64,000 bases of DNA, from assembly GCF_963855985.1 (NCBI RefSeq), contig NC_087116.1, forward strand, positions 7,155,001 through 7,219,000, given 5' to 3'. A program made the translations under genes and the position numbers. The notes below the pieces were generated by a model. It searched no databases. It was not told the DNA's origin and saw nothing but the letters and a program-made list of their open reading frames with translations. The stretch comes from Ostrinia nubilalis. Its lineage: Eukaryota; Arthropoda; Insecta; Lepidoptera; Crambidae. Positions 53,662-64,000 of the stretch are shown piece after piece. Positions within the stretch are counted from its first letter, which is position 1. Each line of letters starts with the position of its first letter.

Positions 53662-53822
53662 CTTTATTTTATGTGACAGGAGGCAAAAGGGCAGACGGAT
53701 CACCTGATGGTAAGTGATTACCGTCGCCCATAGACACCCGCAGACCCAGGGGCGTTACAGGTGCGTTGCCGGCCTTTAAGGTGAAGATACGCTCTCTTCT
53801 TGAAAGCTTGCAGGTCGTACCG
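53662..53822 (-). mobile_element. LINE 3' end with A-tail (CCTCCTGTCACATAAAA family)
   Basis: TTTATTTTATGTGACAGGAGG to GAAAGCTTGCAGGTCGTACC, about 95% like 7622-7782 by eye. Confidence 0.75.
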
Positions 53823-54036
53823 TATCTACGGGGTTCTTAATGTCATGGTGACAGACAGACACGTGCGTGATATTAAAGGTTCCATCAAAGTAACGGGACC
53901 CTAACGACATGTAAACCACCGTCATGCGAGCAGCCTTTATTAAATACGTGGACGAATTAGCCTAATTAATCTGTTCCCTTAACTGCCTACGCAGTGGAAA
54001 AAGAAACAGTGCTAGCACTACGAACAAAGATAACAT

Positions 54037-54296
54037 AATGTCTCTCAATTTTGATTGCCCGTACAAAGTACGCCTTCCCAAGTTTGTGTCACGCGGACCG
54101 TCCGGTGCGGACCCGCTCCAATCTGTATGAACTTCTAGGGAGCGTTTTAGAGTAATGCGGTCCGGAGGAACCGCTCCGCTCCCTAGCAGTTCATACAAAT
54201 CGGCTGTGCAGAGCGATCCGCACTGACAGTCCGCGTGACACTAAAACCAGCCTTGGGAAGGCGTACTTTGTACGAGCAATCAAAATTGAGAGACAT
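54037..54296. mobile_element. MITE (AATGTCTCTCAATTTTGATTG)
   Basis: Arms of about 43 bp outside and a second GC-rich inverted pair inside. Confidence 0.8.
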
Positions 54297-54461
54297 TGTT
54301 GTTTTTTTCGCAGTGATAGCACCAACCCGTCTGGCCAGCGTGGGGAGTGTAGGCCAAATCCTCCATTTGCTTCTGGTCAATTAGAGAGGGTCGTGCTCCT
54401 GCAGTGGATACTAAATGACCTGATGATGATGATGACATGTAAGTACTAAAAAATCTAAATA

Positions 54462-54672
54462 TTATAACTCAAAGGTGACTGACTGACTGATTGACAGACT
54501 GACTGACATTGTGATTTATCAACGCACATCCCAAACCACTGGACGGATTGGGCTGAAAAGCATGCAGGTAGATGTTATGACGTAGGCATCCGCTAATAAA
54601 GGATTTTACGAAGCTCCACCCCTAAGGGGGTAAAGCGGGATCCACGCGTACGAAGTCGCGGGCGGCCGCTAG
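54462..54672 (+). mobile_element. Helitron A variant
   Basis: AACTCAAAGGTGACTGACTG to GGGCGGCCGCTAG. Confidence 0.82.
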
Positions 54673-55081
54673 TATCACATAAAGGTATATTATACCTGTC
54701 TAAGCCTGCTGTGTCCCACTTCTGTTATGTTTCCATCATAAAAGACGTGCCAAAAGTGACAAGGCTCCTGTTACAACCCTTTGCTTAGTGATGCGTCGAC
54801 TGAACTTATTTTGGGACGGGACGAAGTTCTCTACCATACTTCATTAAGGTTTTAAACAGCTACATACTTATTACAGAATACAATTTTTTTGTTTTTGATG
54901 TTAGGTGAGATGCAGAGGATGGTACATATCGGCGCTGTAAGTGCCTATCTAGAAGCATAGCTCAATGCACTCTATCAAGTCTTTTTTTAAACAAACAAAA
55001 ACTAGAATGAGATCAGTTCAAACACATACATAATTTATGTACCTTCGCAATTTTATTCTATTCAAGTTAAACTTACTGAGA

Positions 55082-55225
55082 GGTGACTGAGTTTCTTGCG
55101 CTGCTTCTTCTCAGCATTAGCCCATTTATTGTCCCAAAACAGTAGCAGGGTTAAAGTAAAATATGGGACGTGTTCACGTGTAAAAGCGATTTTTAAAAGC
55201 CTATAAATGACTTTATGGCTTTATG
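55082..55225 (+). mobile_element. LINE 3' tail, GGCCCATTTATTG family
   Basis: GACTGAGTTTCTTGCGCTGC to CTATAAATGACTTTATGGC. Confidence 0.75.
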
Positions 55226-55769
55226 ACTTCAATTATACCCTGGAGGGTTAACAAATCGGGACGTCCCTCTCAAAAACAATGGCGGCCATTTTGTAATTAT
55301 GACAGCTCAGATGGCGTCCGATAACGAATGTCATTTTAGTCTGTAACTCGGTCACTAGGCGTCGCATGGGCGCGCCATATTAAGGCTCGCATGTATAGAG
55401 TAATTAATTGTTTTTAATTCCACACTAAATGGGTCACAGGAAAGATGGATGTTAGCCGACTGCGAATAAAAAGGTTTTTGTTTTTGTTTTATGTAATGGT
55501 GTGTTTCTAAACGAAGAGGCTCCTTGGCTCCTGGATTTTCGATGACCATTTCCCGTTTTTGCAACATTTTTCTTTACTTCTCCGCCCCACTGGCTGTAGG
55601 GTAATGTTATTAGCCCAAAGCCTTCCTCGATAAATGGGCTATCCAACACACTTTGAATGCAGTTCTATTTCTTTTCCTAAATTAAGAAATATTTCCTTTG
55701 AGTAAAATTTTCTATCTACAGTATTAAGAGTACTTTCCCTCCCGGTGGCATTACAAAATTGCACCCTGT

Positions 55770-55963
55770 ATTTATAAAAGCAAAAGGTCACTGATTCACT
55801 GACTCCTTCACTCATCAACGAAATCTGAGAAACTACAAGTGCTAGGATTCTCATGGGGGTTCCTTTTAGAACGTAGGTGCTCACTAAGACAGGATATTGT
55901 AAATTTCAACCCCTAAGGAGATAAAACGTGATCCACGCGTACGAAGTCGCGGGCAGCCGCTAG
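55770..55963 (+). mobile_element. Helitron A
   Basis: AAAGGTCACTGATTCACTGAC to GGGCAGCCGCTAG. Confidence 0.82.
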
Positions 55964-56161
55964 TATTAGTATAGATTGACAAATGTGCTGTCTCTACATG
56001 GAATGTTAAGTTCGTTTTTGCACCCAATTCAACGGAGTGCGAACGCTTACCACGCCTGCAGACAACGCCCCTCGTAAAATGTGTTTTAGCGCTTCCATCA
56101 CGCGAGCTATAATATGGGAACACTGCCCCGAATCATATCTTTTCCTAATGGTTACTAAACC

Positions 56162-56384
56162 TTTGTTGGTCACCTGTCATCCGCTTTGCACTGGAGGAAA
56201 GTCGAACCTTAACTTCGAACTCCTCCTATGTTCTTCTGATTAATTTCGTTGCGGGTCCAATGACAGTTTAACATTCCCCGGGACAAACGTGGCCTTCACT
56301 GGTTGGGTTATTGGCGGTCAAGCTGCAGATCCTGGCTACACAGGAGTTGCAGCGGTGCGACGAAAAGTGGGAATAGTCCCGTGC
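56162..56384 (+). mobile_element. SINE-G copy, near full length
   Basis: CCTTTGTTGGTCACCTG at the 5' side; core GCTGCAGATCCTGGC; ends GTGGGAATAGTCCCGT. Confidence 0.82.
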
Positions 56385-56395
56385 CCTGAGTCCCA

Positions 56396-57060
56396 ATTTG
56401 GTCGTTTCAACCAGACGTCCACTGCTGGACAAAGACTTGTAACTTGCAAGGATTTCCACAGCAACCGTTCATGCGCTGCCCTCATCCAAATGCTTGCTTT
56501 GGGGCAGAAATATTCTAGAGCATTGGTTCCCAAACTTATTTGAGACGCATTTCGACCATACGAAAAATTCCGCGCCCTCCCTCCTCCAGTCAAGATTATT
56601 TATTGGTCGTATCGAGCAGTCTGGAATGCATTCTCTCAGCGGTCGCAGGTTTTTGTACTTAAGAACACAGATGGGCCGCGCCCCCCTTTAAAGGTCTTTC
56701 AAACTCAAACTCAAACATTTTATTTGCCTTTGCGCCTCCCCTGGGGGGCGCGCCCCCCACTTTGGGAACCAATGTTCTATAGTGACGACCACAAGCCACT
56801 CAGTGGACCGATGATCAAGTAAAGGTCGCGGGAAGAACTTGAATGCGGCCAGCGCAGGACCAATAATTGTAGAAATCCTTGATTTACTTAAGGTCTTATG
56901 TCCCCTAGATGGGGCAGAGGGCGTCCACAACAGTCCTCCATCGCGTTCGGTCTTGAGCTTCGCGTTTGATCTCGCTCCAGGTCTTGTCCATTTTATGCCG
57001 ATTTGGATATCCTTGGGAAAGCTTTTGTCCAGCAGTGGACGTCATTTGGCTGAAACGAAC
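56396..57060. mobile_element. RTE family A composite with two nested insertions
   Basis: 56396-56496 is a minus-strand family A piece; from 56497 the sequence is plus-strand family A. The plus piece is split by a hAT-like element (56521-56774) and by a 5'-truncated LINE piece (about 56881-57004, ATCCTTG at both edges) before ending GGCTGAAACGAAC. Confidence 0.7.
56521..56774. mobile_element. Non-autonomous hAT-like element
   Basis: Ends CATTGGTTCCCAAACTT and its complement; flanks TTCTAGAG / TTCTATAG form an 8-bp duplication with one change. 254 bp, no transposase. Confidence 0.7.
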
Positions 57061-57081
57061 AAAATTGACTCCATAACTCTA

Positions 57082-57258
57082 AGAGTAGGCGCACACCGTT
57101 GATTTTTCGTCGGCCGATAGTTTAGTCGGGCTGTTGATCAGTATGGGCATGTATGGGAGTGCGCACACTACGCCGATTCGATTTGGCCGATTCTTCATAC
57201 AATTTGAAATCGGGCACAACTATCGGCCAACTAAAAATCAACGGTGTGCGCCTACTCT
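57082..57258. mobile_element. MITE (AGAGTAGGCGCACACCGTTG)
   Basis: Arms of about 45 bp with CGGCCGATAG. A diverged relative at 49003-49166 shares TTAGTTGGCCGATAGTTGGGC. Confidence 0.82.
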
Positions 57259-57654
57259 AATCAGTTTTCCTCTTTACCGCAGTCGGGTAAAATGGATTGG
57301 AAATTGATATAGGTACCCGCTGAAAGGTGAGTGGTTAATAGTTTCCCTCTAGGGGGAAGTCCGTTGATGGATCGGCCGAAACGACAGCCTTGCTGGGAAT
57401 AGTGACACGCCCAGTTGGATAATGAAAACTTAATATAATAAACGAGGAAATGAGCATGTCAGTCTGTTTATGTTACGTTTTTACGATTGTTGAACCGATA
57501 TTGATGGATTTTGGTATTGAAACTTGGAGATGGACATAAGGTAGTTTTTTGTGGCTGAAATAAAACTCTGAGGAAATAAGACTACGAAAGTTTTGTACGG
57601 GAATACTATTTCAGTAGTAAGTGCCTGTTCACACTATTTGATCACAATTTCATC

Positions 57655-57858
57655 CTACTAATTCCTACTAATATTATAAATGCGAAAGTTTGTGTGGATG
57701 TCTGGATGTTTGTTACTCTTTCACGCAATAACTACTAAAGGGATTTTGATGAAACTTTACAGTATTATTGTTTATTACCCAGAATAACATATAGGCTATA
57801 ATTTATGCCGATCTGTGACACTAAATTTCACGCGTGTGAAGCCGCGGGCATAAGCTAG
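57655..57858 (+). mobile_element. Helitron B variant
   Basis: CCTACTAATATTATAAATGCG to GCGGGCATAAGCTAG. Confidence 0.82.
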
Positions 57859-57869
57859 TCTAGTATAAA

Positions 57870-58049
57870 ATACTGATTCACTCATCACGAAATCTCAGAA
57901 ACTACAAGTGCTAGGAGTCTCAAATTTTGCATGGGTGTTCCATTTAGAACGTAGGTGCTCACTAAGACGGGATTTTGCAAAATTCAACCCCTAAGGGGGT
58001 AAAACGGGGGTTGGAATTCCACGCGTACGAAGTCGCGGGCGGCCGCTAG
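57870..58049 (+). mobile_element. Helitron A
   Basis: TGATTCACTCATCACGAAATC to GGGCGGCCGCTAG; 11 bp after a Helitron B end. Confidence 0.82.
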
Positions 58050-58393
58050 TGTCTTATAATATTAGAATGGACATATGGATATTGCATATTATTATACTAC
58101 TCATACATAACCTATGCAGTTGAGGTCGCGTTCACAATTCACATCACCCTGTATATGCGCACTGAATCGCTAATACACTGTTTGTATGCTAATCGGGACG
58201 TGACACCCTGTATATGCGAATTGCATATTTAACTGGCTGATGCGTCATGTATTAATATTATTAATAATGTGTGGCATTCCAGCAGTTATTATTCCGGTAT
58301 TTTAGATAGGTAAGGGCAATTTTTTCTACGGCAGATAGCTATCGACACATTTAACTTAAATTCTAGCCTATTTTAATTTAATTACAGTATTTT

Positions 58394-58650
58394 TCGGCCG
58401 TTTGGTGTAGTGGTTCGGATCGGACTACTACGCCGAGAGGTCCCGGGTTCGATTCCCGGCCGGGCAGAAATTGAAATAATGAATTTTAATTTCTGTGATG
58501 GGTCTGGGTGTTACTATGTATAATAATATGTATGAATTTACAAAAAAGTATTTAAGTATGTTTATATCCGTTGTCTAGTACCCATAGTACAAGCTTTGCT
58601 TAGTTTGGGACTAGAAGCGTAGTGTAAAATGTTTAAAGATATTTATTTAG
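58394..58650 (+). mobile_element. tRNA-derived SINE, copy 2 (best preserved)
   Basis: The tRNA-like head at 58394-58467 has an A box (TGGTGTAGTGG) and B box (GGTTCGATTCC). The body includes GGGTCTGGGTGTTACTATG and CAAGCTTTGCTTAGTTTGGG, and the end is ATATTTATTT. Confidence 0.88.
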
Positions 58651-58673
58651 TACTATACCTAAGTACTACTTAC

Positions 58674-58741
58674 CGACCGACTTCTCGTTTGGCACTACTC
58701 AATATAATCCTTATCTTTATGAGGGCATTTGAGGGACATAC
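58674..58741 (-). other. Candidate minus-strand exon, unassigned
   Basis: A strong acceptor (GTTTTTGTTACAG) and donor (TCG|GTAAGTAG) bound 68 nt. One frame is open (23 codons) but its phase does not join the Ig exons, so a 5' UTR exon or chance sites are equally possible. Confidence 0.25.
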
Positions 58742-58917
58742 CTGTAACAAAAACAAAAAATATTAAAATTAGAAACAAGCATCATATTGGTTGGTTACTT
58801 TTAAACCTAAAAAGCTATAATAATAATAACTTTTAAAGCAATCCACGTACGTTACGTAGATTAAGAAACCCCTAACTACTGTTCTAGGTGAAGTTGTGTA
58901 CAAATACCTACTAAAAC

Positions 58918-59134
58918 TTATTATAAATGCGAAAGTAACTCTATCTGTCTGTGCTGCTTTCACGCCTAAACCACTGAACCGATTTTGATGAAATTTAGCA
59001 TAGATATAGTTTGAATCCCGGGAAAGGACATAGGATAGTTTTTAGCCCTGTTTTTGAAACAGGGACGAGCGCGATAAAGTTTTTTCTGTCACAGATAAAA
59101 TTACACGCGGTCGAAGCTGCGGGCGGAAAGCTAG
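58918..59134 (+). mobile_element. Helitron B
   Basis: ATTATAAATGCGAAAGTAAC to GCGGGCGGAAAGCTAG. Confidence 0.82.
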
Positions 59135-59372
59135 TAGCTTAAATAGGTATTACCGTTACTAGAAAGAAGAAAAAATCGCAAAGTAAGCGTTGAAAGCTCA
59201 TCATAAATTGGTGTCAAAAAAGCTCACGGTGAGAGATATTTCCAATAGCAATAAAATTCCAAAATGGCGGCCATTCCGAGTGAAATTGCGCCGGTGAGTG
59301 ACGTTGACGGCTTAAGCCGATTTGACAGGTCATCTTATTGATGGCGTAAGGAGGAAACGTAGAAGCCTCCTT

Positions 59373-59560
59373 TAAATCATCATCATCATCATTTCAGCCA
59401 TAGGGCGTCCACTGCTGAACATAGGCCTCCCCCAACGCTTTCCATGTTGATCGATTGGTAGCGGCCTGTCACATAAAAAAAAGCGGCCTACATCCAGCGC
59501 TTCCCTCCCTGCTACCTTTATGATGTCATCGGTCCACCTTGTGAGTGGACGTCCCACTCC
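59373..59560 (-). mobile_element. RTE family B copy carrying a 15-bp insertion
   Basis: The copy is interrupted at 59467-59481 by GTCACATAAAAAAAA, flanked by GCGGCCT on both sides. Confidence 0.8.
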
Positions 59561-59756
59561 CCTAAATGCAAGGTTTTAAAGGCCTGAAGCGACGATAGCC
59601 GAAAGGAGAAGGTGTCGGGCTGGCCGACTTTTATCGCCCTTCGCTGCCCGCATCCAGGCAGGGACTACGATTCGAGTTGTCATTGAAGAATATTTTTTTG
59701 TAATTAAGTAGGATTTTATAAAGCACGTTTACATGTGTCGTCTCAGTTAAACCCCA

Positions 59757-59855
59757 TTCGTTCGTTCGTATCAGCCAAATGACGTCCACTGCTGGATAAA
59801 GGCCTCCTCCATGGTTTTCCACAATGAATGGTCCTGCGCTGCCATCATCCAGGCA
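59757..59855 (-). mobile_element. RTE family A fragment
   Basis: TTCGTTCGTATCAGCC tail followed by ACGTCCACTGCTGGATAAAGG. Confidence 0.75.
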
Positions 59856-59859
59856 CTTT

Positions 59860-60365
59860 CCGAAAAGCCTAGTGAAAATACCCCTGTAAGCTGATTATTG
59901 TAACAAATTGCAAATTGAAATCTATATTCATTCATTCATCATTATCATCATCAGTTCTTATACTAGAACTCGGTCGTTAACTGCGCACCTGGTAACCGTG
60001 GCTTAATTTCCAAAATATTTAATTATGCTTCTATACTTATTTCGTTAACCAACGTTAAATTTTTGCTGCGGTATAAAATTAAAAGTCTATTAATATAATT
60101 TCTCTTTGACAGACTTGATCCACGGTTCAAAGCAGTCGGGGGTTCGATTCTCTTTTGAATTTGATACTGAAATTAATCTCAACATAAAATTTTTGTTGAT
60201 CCGATAGCGGAGTAAACATTTTCTTAGTTCAAACGATTCTTATCAACTGGTCCAGTTTTTCTAGATATTTTTATTCTAGACTAGCTGTGCCTTCGTAAGC
60301 GTGATAATCGTTTGAATATTTTCTCGCTCATAATGATCTTAGCGTGATGATTTATAGTCTACCTA
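59860..60365. other. No gene recognised
   Basis: GGGGGTTCGATTCTC at 60137 resembles a SINE B box; the remainder is unclassified. Confidence 0.4.
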
Positions 60366-60367
60366 CC

Positions 60368-60715
60368 CTACTAATATTATAAATGCGAAAGTTAGGATGT
60401 CTGGATGTAAACATGTTTGTTACTCTTTCAGGCAAAAACTACTGAACTGATTTTGATGAAACTTTACAGTATTATTGTTTATAACCCAAAATAACATATA
60501 GGCTTAACATATAGACGATCTGTGACAAACTAAATTTCATGCGTATTCCGTTTTACCCCCTTAGGGGTGGAGTTTCGTAAAATCCTTTCTTAGCGGATGC
60601 CCACGTCATAACATCTACCTGCATGCCAAATTTCAGCCCGGTCCGTCCAGTGGTTTGGGCTGTGCGTTGATAGATCACTATGTCAGTCAGTCAGTCACCC
60701 TTGAGTTATAATTTA
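60368..60715. mobile_element. Truncated Helitron B (plus) abutting truncated Helitron A (minus)
   Basis: 60368-60542 is a Helitron B variant lacking its end; 60545-60715 is a reversed Helitron A body lacking its CTAG end. Confidence 0.7.
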
Positions 60716-61069
60716 GATACAGTAAAGATGGTGCAACCAAGCCTAAGAAATAATAACTTTACAAAAAGGTAAACACCTTCAAATCTCGGTTCAAAAAGCG
60801 AGAAATCAATTTCAAATTTTGAGAAAGGAGTCTTTTGATTTAACACTTTGATCGAATCTGTCATACACATAAAGCCCACCCTTTTGGGAGTTAATCAGCA
60901 ACTTGGGGTAATCGGGGTTAATGGGAAGAAAAACATTAAGGTTTTTTAAGTCTGATGTAACAAAAATAACAAAATAAATAATAACAGAAAAAGGTTTTTT
61001 ACCCGACTGCGCCAGAAGGAAGGTTATGTTTTTCGAGTGGAGTGTATGTATTCCATACAGAATACTTAC

Positions 61070-61252
61070 GCCCGTATTCACAAACATTACTATGAGGTCT
61101 CACAGTGCGCGTGGACGCACAGGGTCCCAAACATCTATTCATAGACAATACTTGTGTGGCGGAGTGACACACACGAACCAATCACAGTTCTATTCAACGC
61201 TGTCACGACTTCGCATAGCGTTGCTGCTTCACTTAAGCAAGTGAATACGGGT
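61070..61252 (+). mobile_element. MITE-C copy with internal insertion
   Basis: Standard ends, with about 45 extra bases after GACGCACAGGGT (CCCAAACATCTATTC...). Confidence 0.8.
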
Positions 61253-61467
61253 TTGCCAATTGGTATAACGTCTTCATCTAGCCTGAGTGCTCGCCACAAA
61301 ATGCATTACTTCATTTACTATCGGCGAACTTCGTGAGAATAGCAGCGTGGTGCTAGTGATGGGACCGTGTCGATAAATTAGTTATTATTTTATCGATACT
61401 TTACGTAAGTCTCATACTGCACGCTTGCTTGAGATTGCATTCTATTGACCAGTAGCTGTTTTCAACC

Positions 61468-61872
61468 GACTTCAAAAAAAAGGAGGAGGTTCTCAATTCG
61501 ACCCGTATGTTTTTTTTTTTTTTTTTTTTCTATGTTTGTTACGCGATAACTCCGCCAATTATGAACCGATTTGAACAAATCTTTTTTCGGCGTATAGGTA
61601 ATACCTCAAGGGTGGTCCCATTTAAATTTAATAATAGAAAAAACAACCCCCAAGGGTGGAAAATTGGGGATGAACTTTTTTATACGCAATATCTCCGCCG
61701 ATTATAAATCAATTTGAACGATTATTTTTTTGTTGAATAGGTATTATCAAAAGGGTGGTTTCATGCGAATTTGAAGAAAATATTTCACCCCCAAGGGTGG
61801 AAAATTGGGGATGAACTTTTTTATACGCAATTTTTAGTTTTTTTTGTGTTCATGCATTTGAAGTCGGTTTTA
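61468..61872. mobile_element. Element with AACCGACTTCAAA inverted ends
   Basis: Ends AACCGACTTCAAA / TTTGAAGTCGGTTT. A poly-T run lies at 61509-61530 and a 45-bp internal duplication (CCCCCAAGGGTGGAAAATTG) at 61647 and 61790. Confidence 0.6.
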
Positions 61873-62039
61873 TTTTTTTAAAAAGTTAATTATTGACATC
61901 TACAATTTTATTATTATTACAAGCTTTTTTACAAGCTTTTTATTACAAGCTTTATATTGACTTCACTTGTTAGTATGTGTGGGACAAATCTTGCAACTGA
62001 AATTAAGACCAGTTCTCCTCAACCGATTGAGCTGAAATT

Positions 62040-62230
62040 TGGTATACTTATGTAAGTACGATGACAATGCAATGTTATGGTACCATTGAGCTGGTCTGAT
62101 GATGGAGTCAGGAGGTGGCCATAGGAACTCCTAAACGAAACGGCGGAACCTTATCGAGTTTGGGTTCGTTGGATTCGTCTTCCCGAGCACTTTGGTGCTA
62201 AATGATAACCAGGGCCCAGATTGACAACTA
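62040..62230 (+). repeat. Dispersed repeat (GGAGTTCCTATGGCCACCTCC family)
   Basis: GCTGGTCTGATGATGGAGTC to CGAGCACTTTGGTGCTA; two reversed partial copies at 63825-64000 run into the window edge. Confidence 0.6.
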
Positions 62231-62516
62231 AAAAGTGTAAAATAAAATTATAATAAAAAAAAACGCAAACGAAGAATAAATTCCATGCGCGATACAAGCT
62301 TTCGAAATTATTTGAACACTAGTTTGAACATTGCATACAATTATTTGTTTCGTTTTAGTACAACTGCACTTCAGAATAAAGCTTGTTTTAAAAAAGTTTT
62401 TTTTATTATAATTTTTTTGATCGTCATAACATCATACTTTGAACAATCACTGCTATAGCTGGGACATTAATAATGCCTTTTCGCTTGCTGCAGAGCATAG
62501 TACCTATAGCTGTGTA

Positions 62517-62742
62517 AACCTTTGTTGGTCACCTGTCATCCGCTTTGCACTGGAGGGAAGTCGAACCTTAACTTCGAACTTCTCCTATGTTCGTCTGATT
62601 AATTTCGTTGCGGGGCCAATGACAGTTTAACTTTCCCCGATACAAACTTGACCTTCACTGGTTGGGTTATTGGCGGTCAAGCTGTAGATCCTGGCTACAC
62701 AGGAGTTGCAGCGGTGGGCACGAGAGGTGGGAATAGTCCTAT
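62517..62742 (+). mobile_element. SINE-G copy, near full length
   Basis: Same 5' start as the 56162 copy and ends GAGGTGGGAATAGTCC. Confidence 0.82.
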
Positions 62743-62744
62743 AG

Positions 62745-63175
62745 TCCAATTCAATCGCGATGGGATTTTAGCATTATCAAAAATGATACATCTACCTAGC
62801 TTAAGAGTTATTGTTACTTAACTGTATAGAGTAAAAAATCGAGCAAGGCTCATCGAATTCCTCACCATATTCCATATCTATCGACACACACTTTCTACCC
62901 ATCTATCGATACTGCCACAGTCCCATCACTAATAGATATAACTGATTGCCTGCTTTCACCGCACCAATACTCAAACTCCAGTCTATAACGGATAACTAGA
63001 TCTAGCAAGACTGAAATTATCGCAAACCAGCTCTGTAATGGTTAGTAATTTTGCGGGGTATGTAAAAGTTTTGTAGAAGGGAAAAGCTGGGTGTTTAGGA
63101 TTTCATTTTGGAATGTTCACATTTAGTATGACTCAAATATCAGTGTAAATGTTGCAGTCAAAACTCATAATTAGT
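62745..63175. other. No recognised feature
   Basis: Ends in a 15-bp hairpin (AAAACCACTTTTGAC) at 63176-63218, directly before the SINE. Confidence 0.4.
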
Positions 63176-63221
63176 GAAAACCACTTTTGACCGCAAAAAT
63201 CAGTCAAAAGTGGTTTTTATA

Positions 63222-63452
63222 AATAAATAATAAATATCCTTGGACATTTTACACTACGTTTCTAGTCCCAAACTAAGCAAAGCTTGTACTAGACAACGGA
63301 TTTAAATAAACATACTTAGTTTTTTACATAGTAACACCCAGCCCCATCACAGAGATTAAAATTCATCATTTCAATTTCCGCCCGGCCGGGAATCGAACCC
63401 GGGACCTCTCGGCATAGTAGTCCGTTCTAAACCACTACACCAAACGGCCGAC
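63222..63452 (-). mobile_element. tRNA-derived SINE, copy 3
   Basis: Same head, body and tail as the copies at 64-327 and 58394-58650, with short internal deletions. Confidence 0.85.
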
Positions 63453-63467
63453 TAATAATGATTTGCA

Positions 63468-63524
63468 GATTGACCGATTGTTAGCCTGCATCCAGCGCCT
63501 TCCTACCTTTATGAGGTCGTCTTT
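63468..63524 (-). mobile_element. RTE family B fragment
   Basis: GACCGATTGTTAGCCTGCATCC to TTTATGAGGTCGTC. Confidence 0.6.
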
Positions 63525-64000
63525 AATTTCTTACAGGAAATATAGTTAGGCAGATAACCTCCAATGTTAAACCCAATAAATCTTCCGTAACATGGAGGTA
63601 AGTAAATTAATATCCCGCCCAACGGGACGTATCATATTAAAAGTATTGGAAAACTAATTAAGTCGCTGCTAGTTGACCTGTATTCAGTTATAAATGATGT
63701 TTAACTTGCATGAAACTTTTAAACTGAGTTTTCTGCATAATTCTGCTATCTATGTAGTCTGATATGGATTAAAAATAAATAGTTTAAAAAACTAAAAACA
63801 CGCCTTTACTCTACGAGTTTCCACCGTTTCGTTTAGGAGTTCCTGTGGTCACCTCCCGACTCTATCATCAGGACCCTGGACATCATCCAGTACTTAAAGT
63901 GCTCGAAAAGACAAATCCAAAGAACCCAAACTCGATGCGATTCAGCCGTTTTGTTTCTAGGAGTTCCTATGGCCACCTTCCAGTCCCATCATCAGACCAG

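Noticed and set aside
58394..58467. A functional tRNA gene
   Set aside because: The A and B boxes are good, but the acceptor stem does not pair and the same head with a common body occurs three times, so it is a SINE.
1..64000. A bacterial-type gene cluster or defence system
   Set aside because: No operon-like coding density, no ribosome binding sites, introns and insect transposons throughout.

Overview
This window is eukaryotic and almost certainly lepidopteran (moth or butterfly). It is AT-rich, has no operons, and nearly every kilobase carries repeat families typical of Lepidoptera: non-autonomous Helitrons ending in CTAGT, RTE-like LINE tails ending in (GAT)n or (AACG)n, tRNA-derived SINEs, and many small palindromic terminal-inverted-repeat elements (MITEs). 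Most open frames over 60 codons are chance frames or lie inside repeats.

Host-gene evidence is sparse. At the left end, two minus-strand exons (1513-1609 and 515-596) have good splice sites and matching phase. Together they encode the first part of an immunoglobulin domain, possibly fasciclin-3-like, and the gene continues beyond base 1. At 52.1-52.9 kb, plus strand, there is the first exon of a THAP zinc-finger protein followed by a frameshifted downstream piece, best read as a THAP gene relic. Everything else is intron or intergenic DNA.

The largest intact gene is the gag-pol frame (1311 codons, minus strand) of a Ty1/copia retrotransposon at 43025-47332. Its 124-bp LTRs are identical, so it is a very recent insertion, and its primer-binding site matches the anticodon arm of initiator tRNA-Met. 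A second LTR element (28586-30146) is a deletion derivative: LTR, a small myristoylation/membrane ORF and a gag piece. It sits inside a LINE tail that itself sits inside a palindromic MITE.

Layout: 0-1.9 kb SINE, Ig exons, MITEs; 2-8 kb RTE, SINE and Helitron fragments; 8.6-10 kb a nest of MITEs; 10-19 kb MITEs, LINE tails, Helitrons; 19.3-19.7 kb a 70-bp tandem array; 20-28 kb mostly old or unclassified AT-rich DNA with repeats; 28.3-30.5 kb the triple nest; 31-36 kb LINE, MITE and SINE copies; 36.8-37.8 kb a 129-bp tandem array; 38-40.4 kb SINEs, a LINE end, a 98-bp perfect Helitron palindrome and a 135-bp repeat array; 43-47.3 kb copia; 49.2-49.6 kb a foldback element with 9-bp target duplications; 50-64 kb more Helitrons, RTE fragments, MITEs and SINEs.

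The most notable items are the foldback element, the nested insertions that give a relative chronology, a SINE family with no A-tail defined here by two target-site duplications, the gag-only LTR derivative, and the two host-gene traces.
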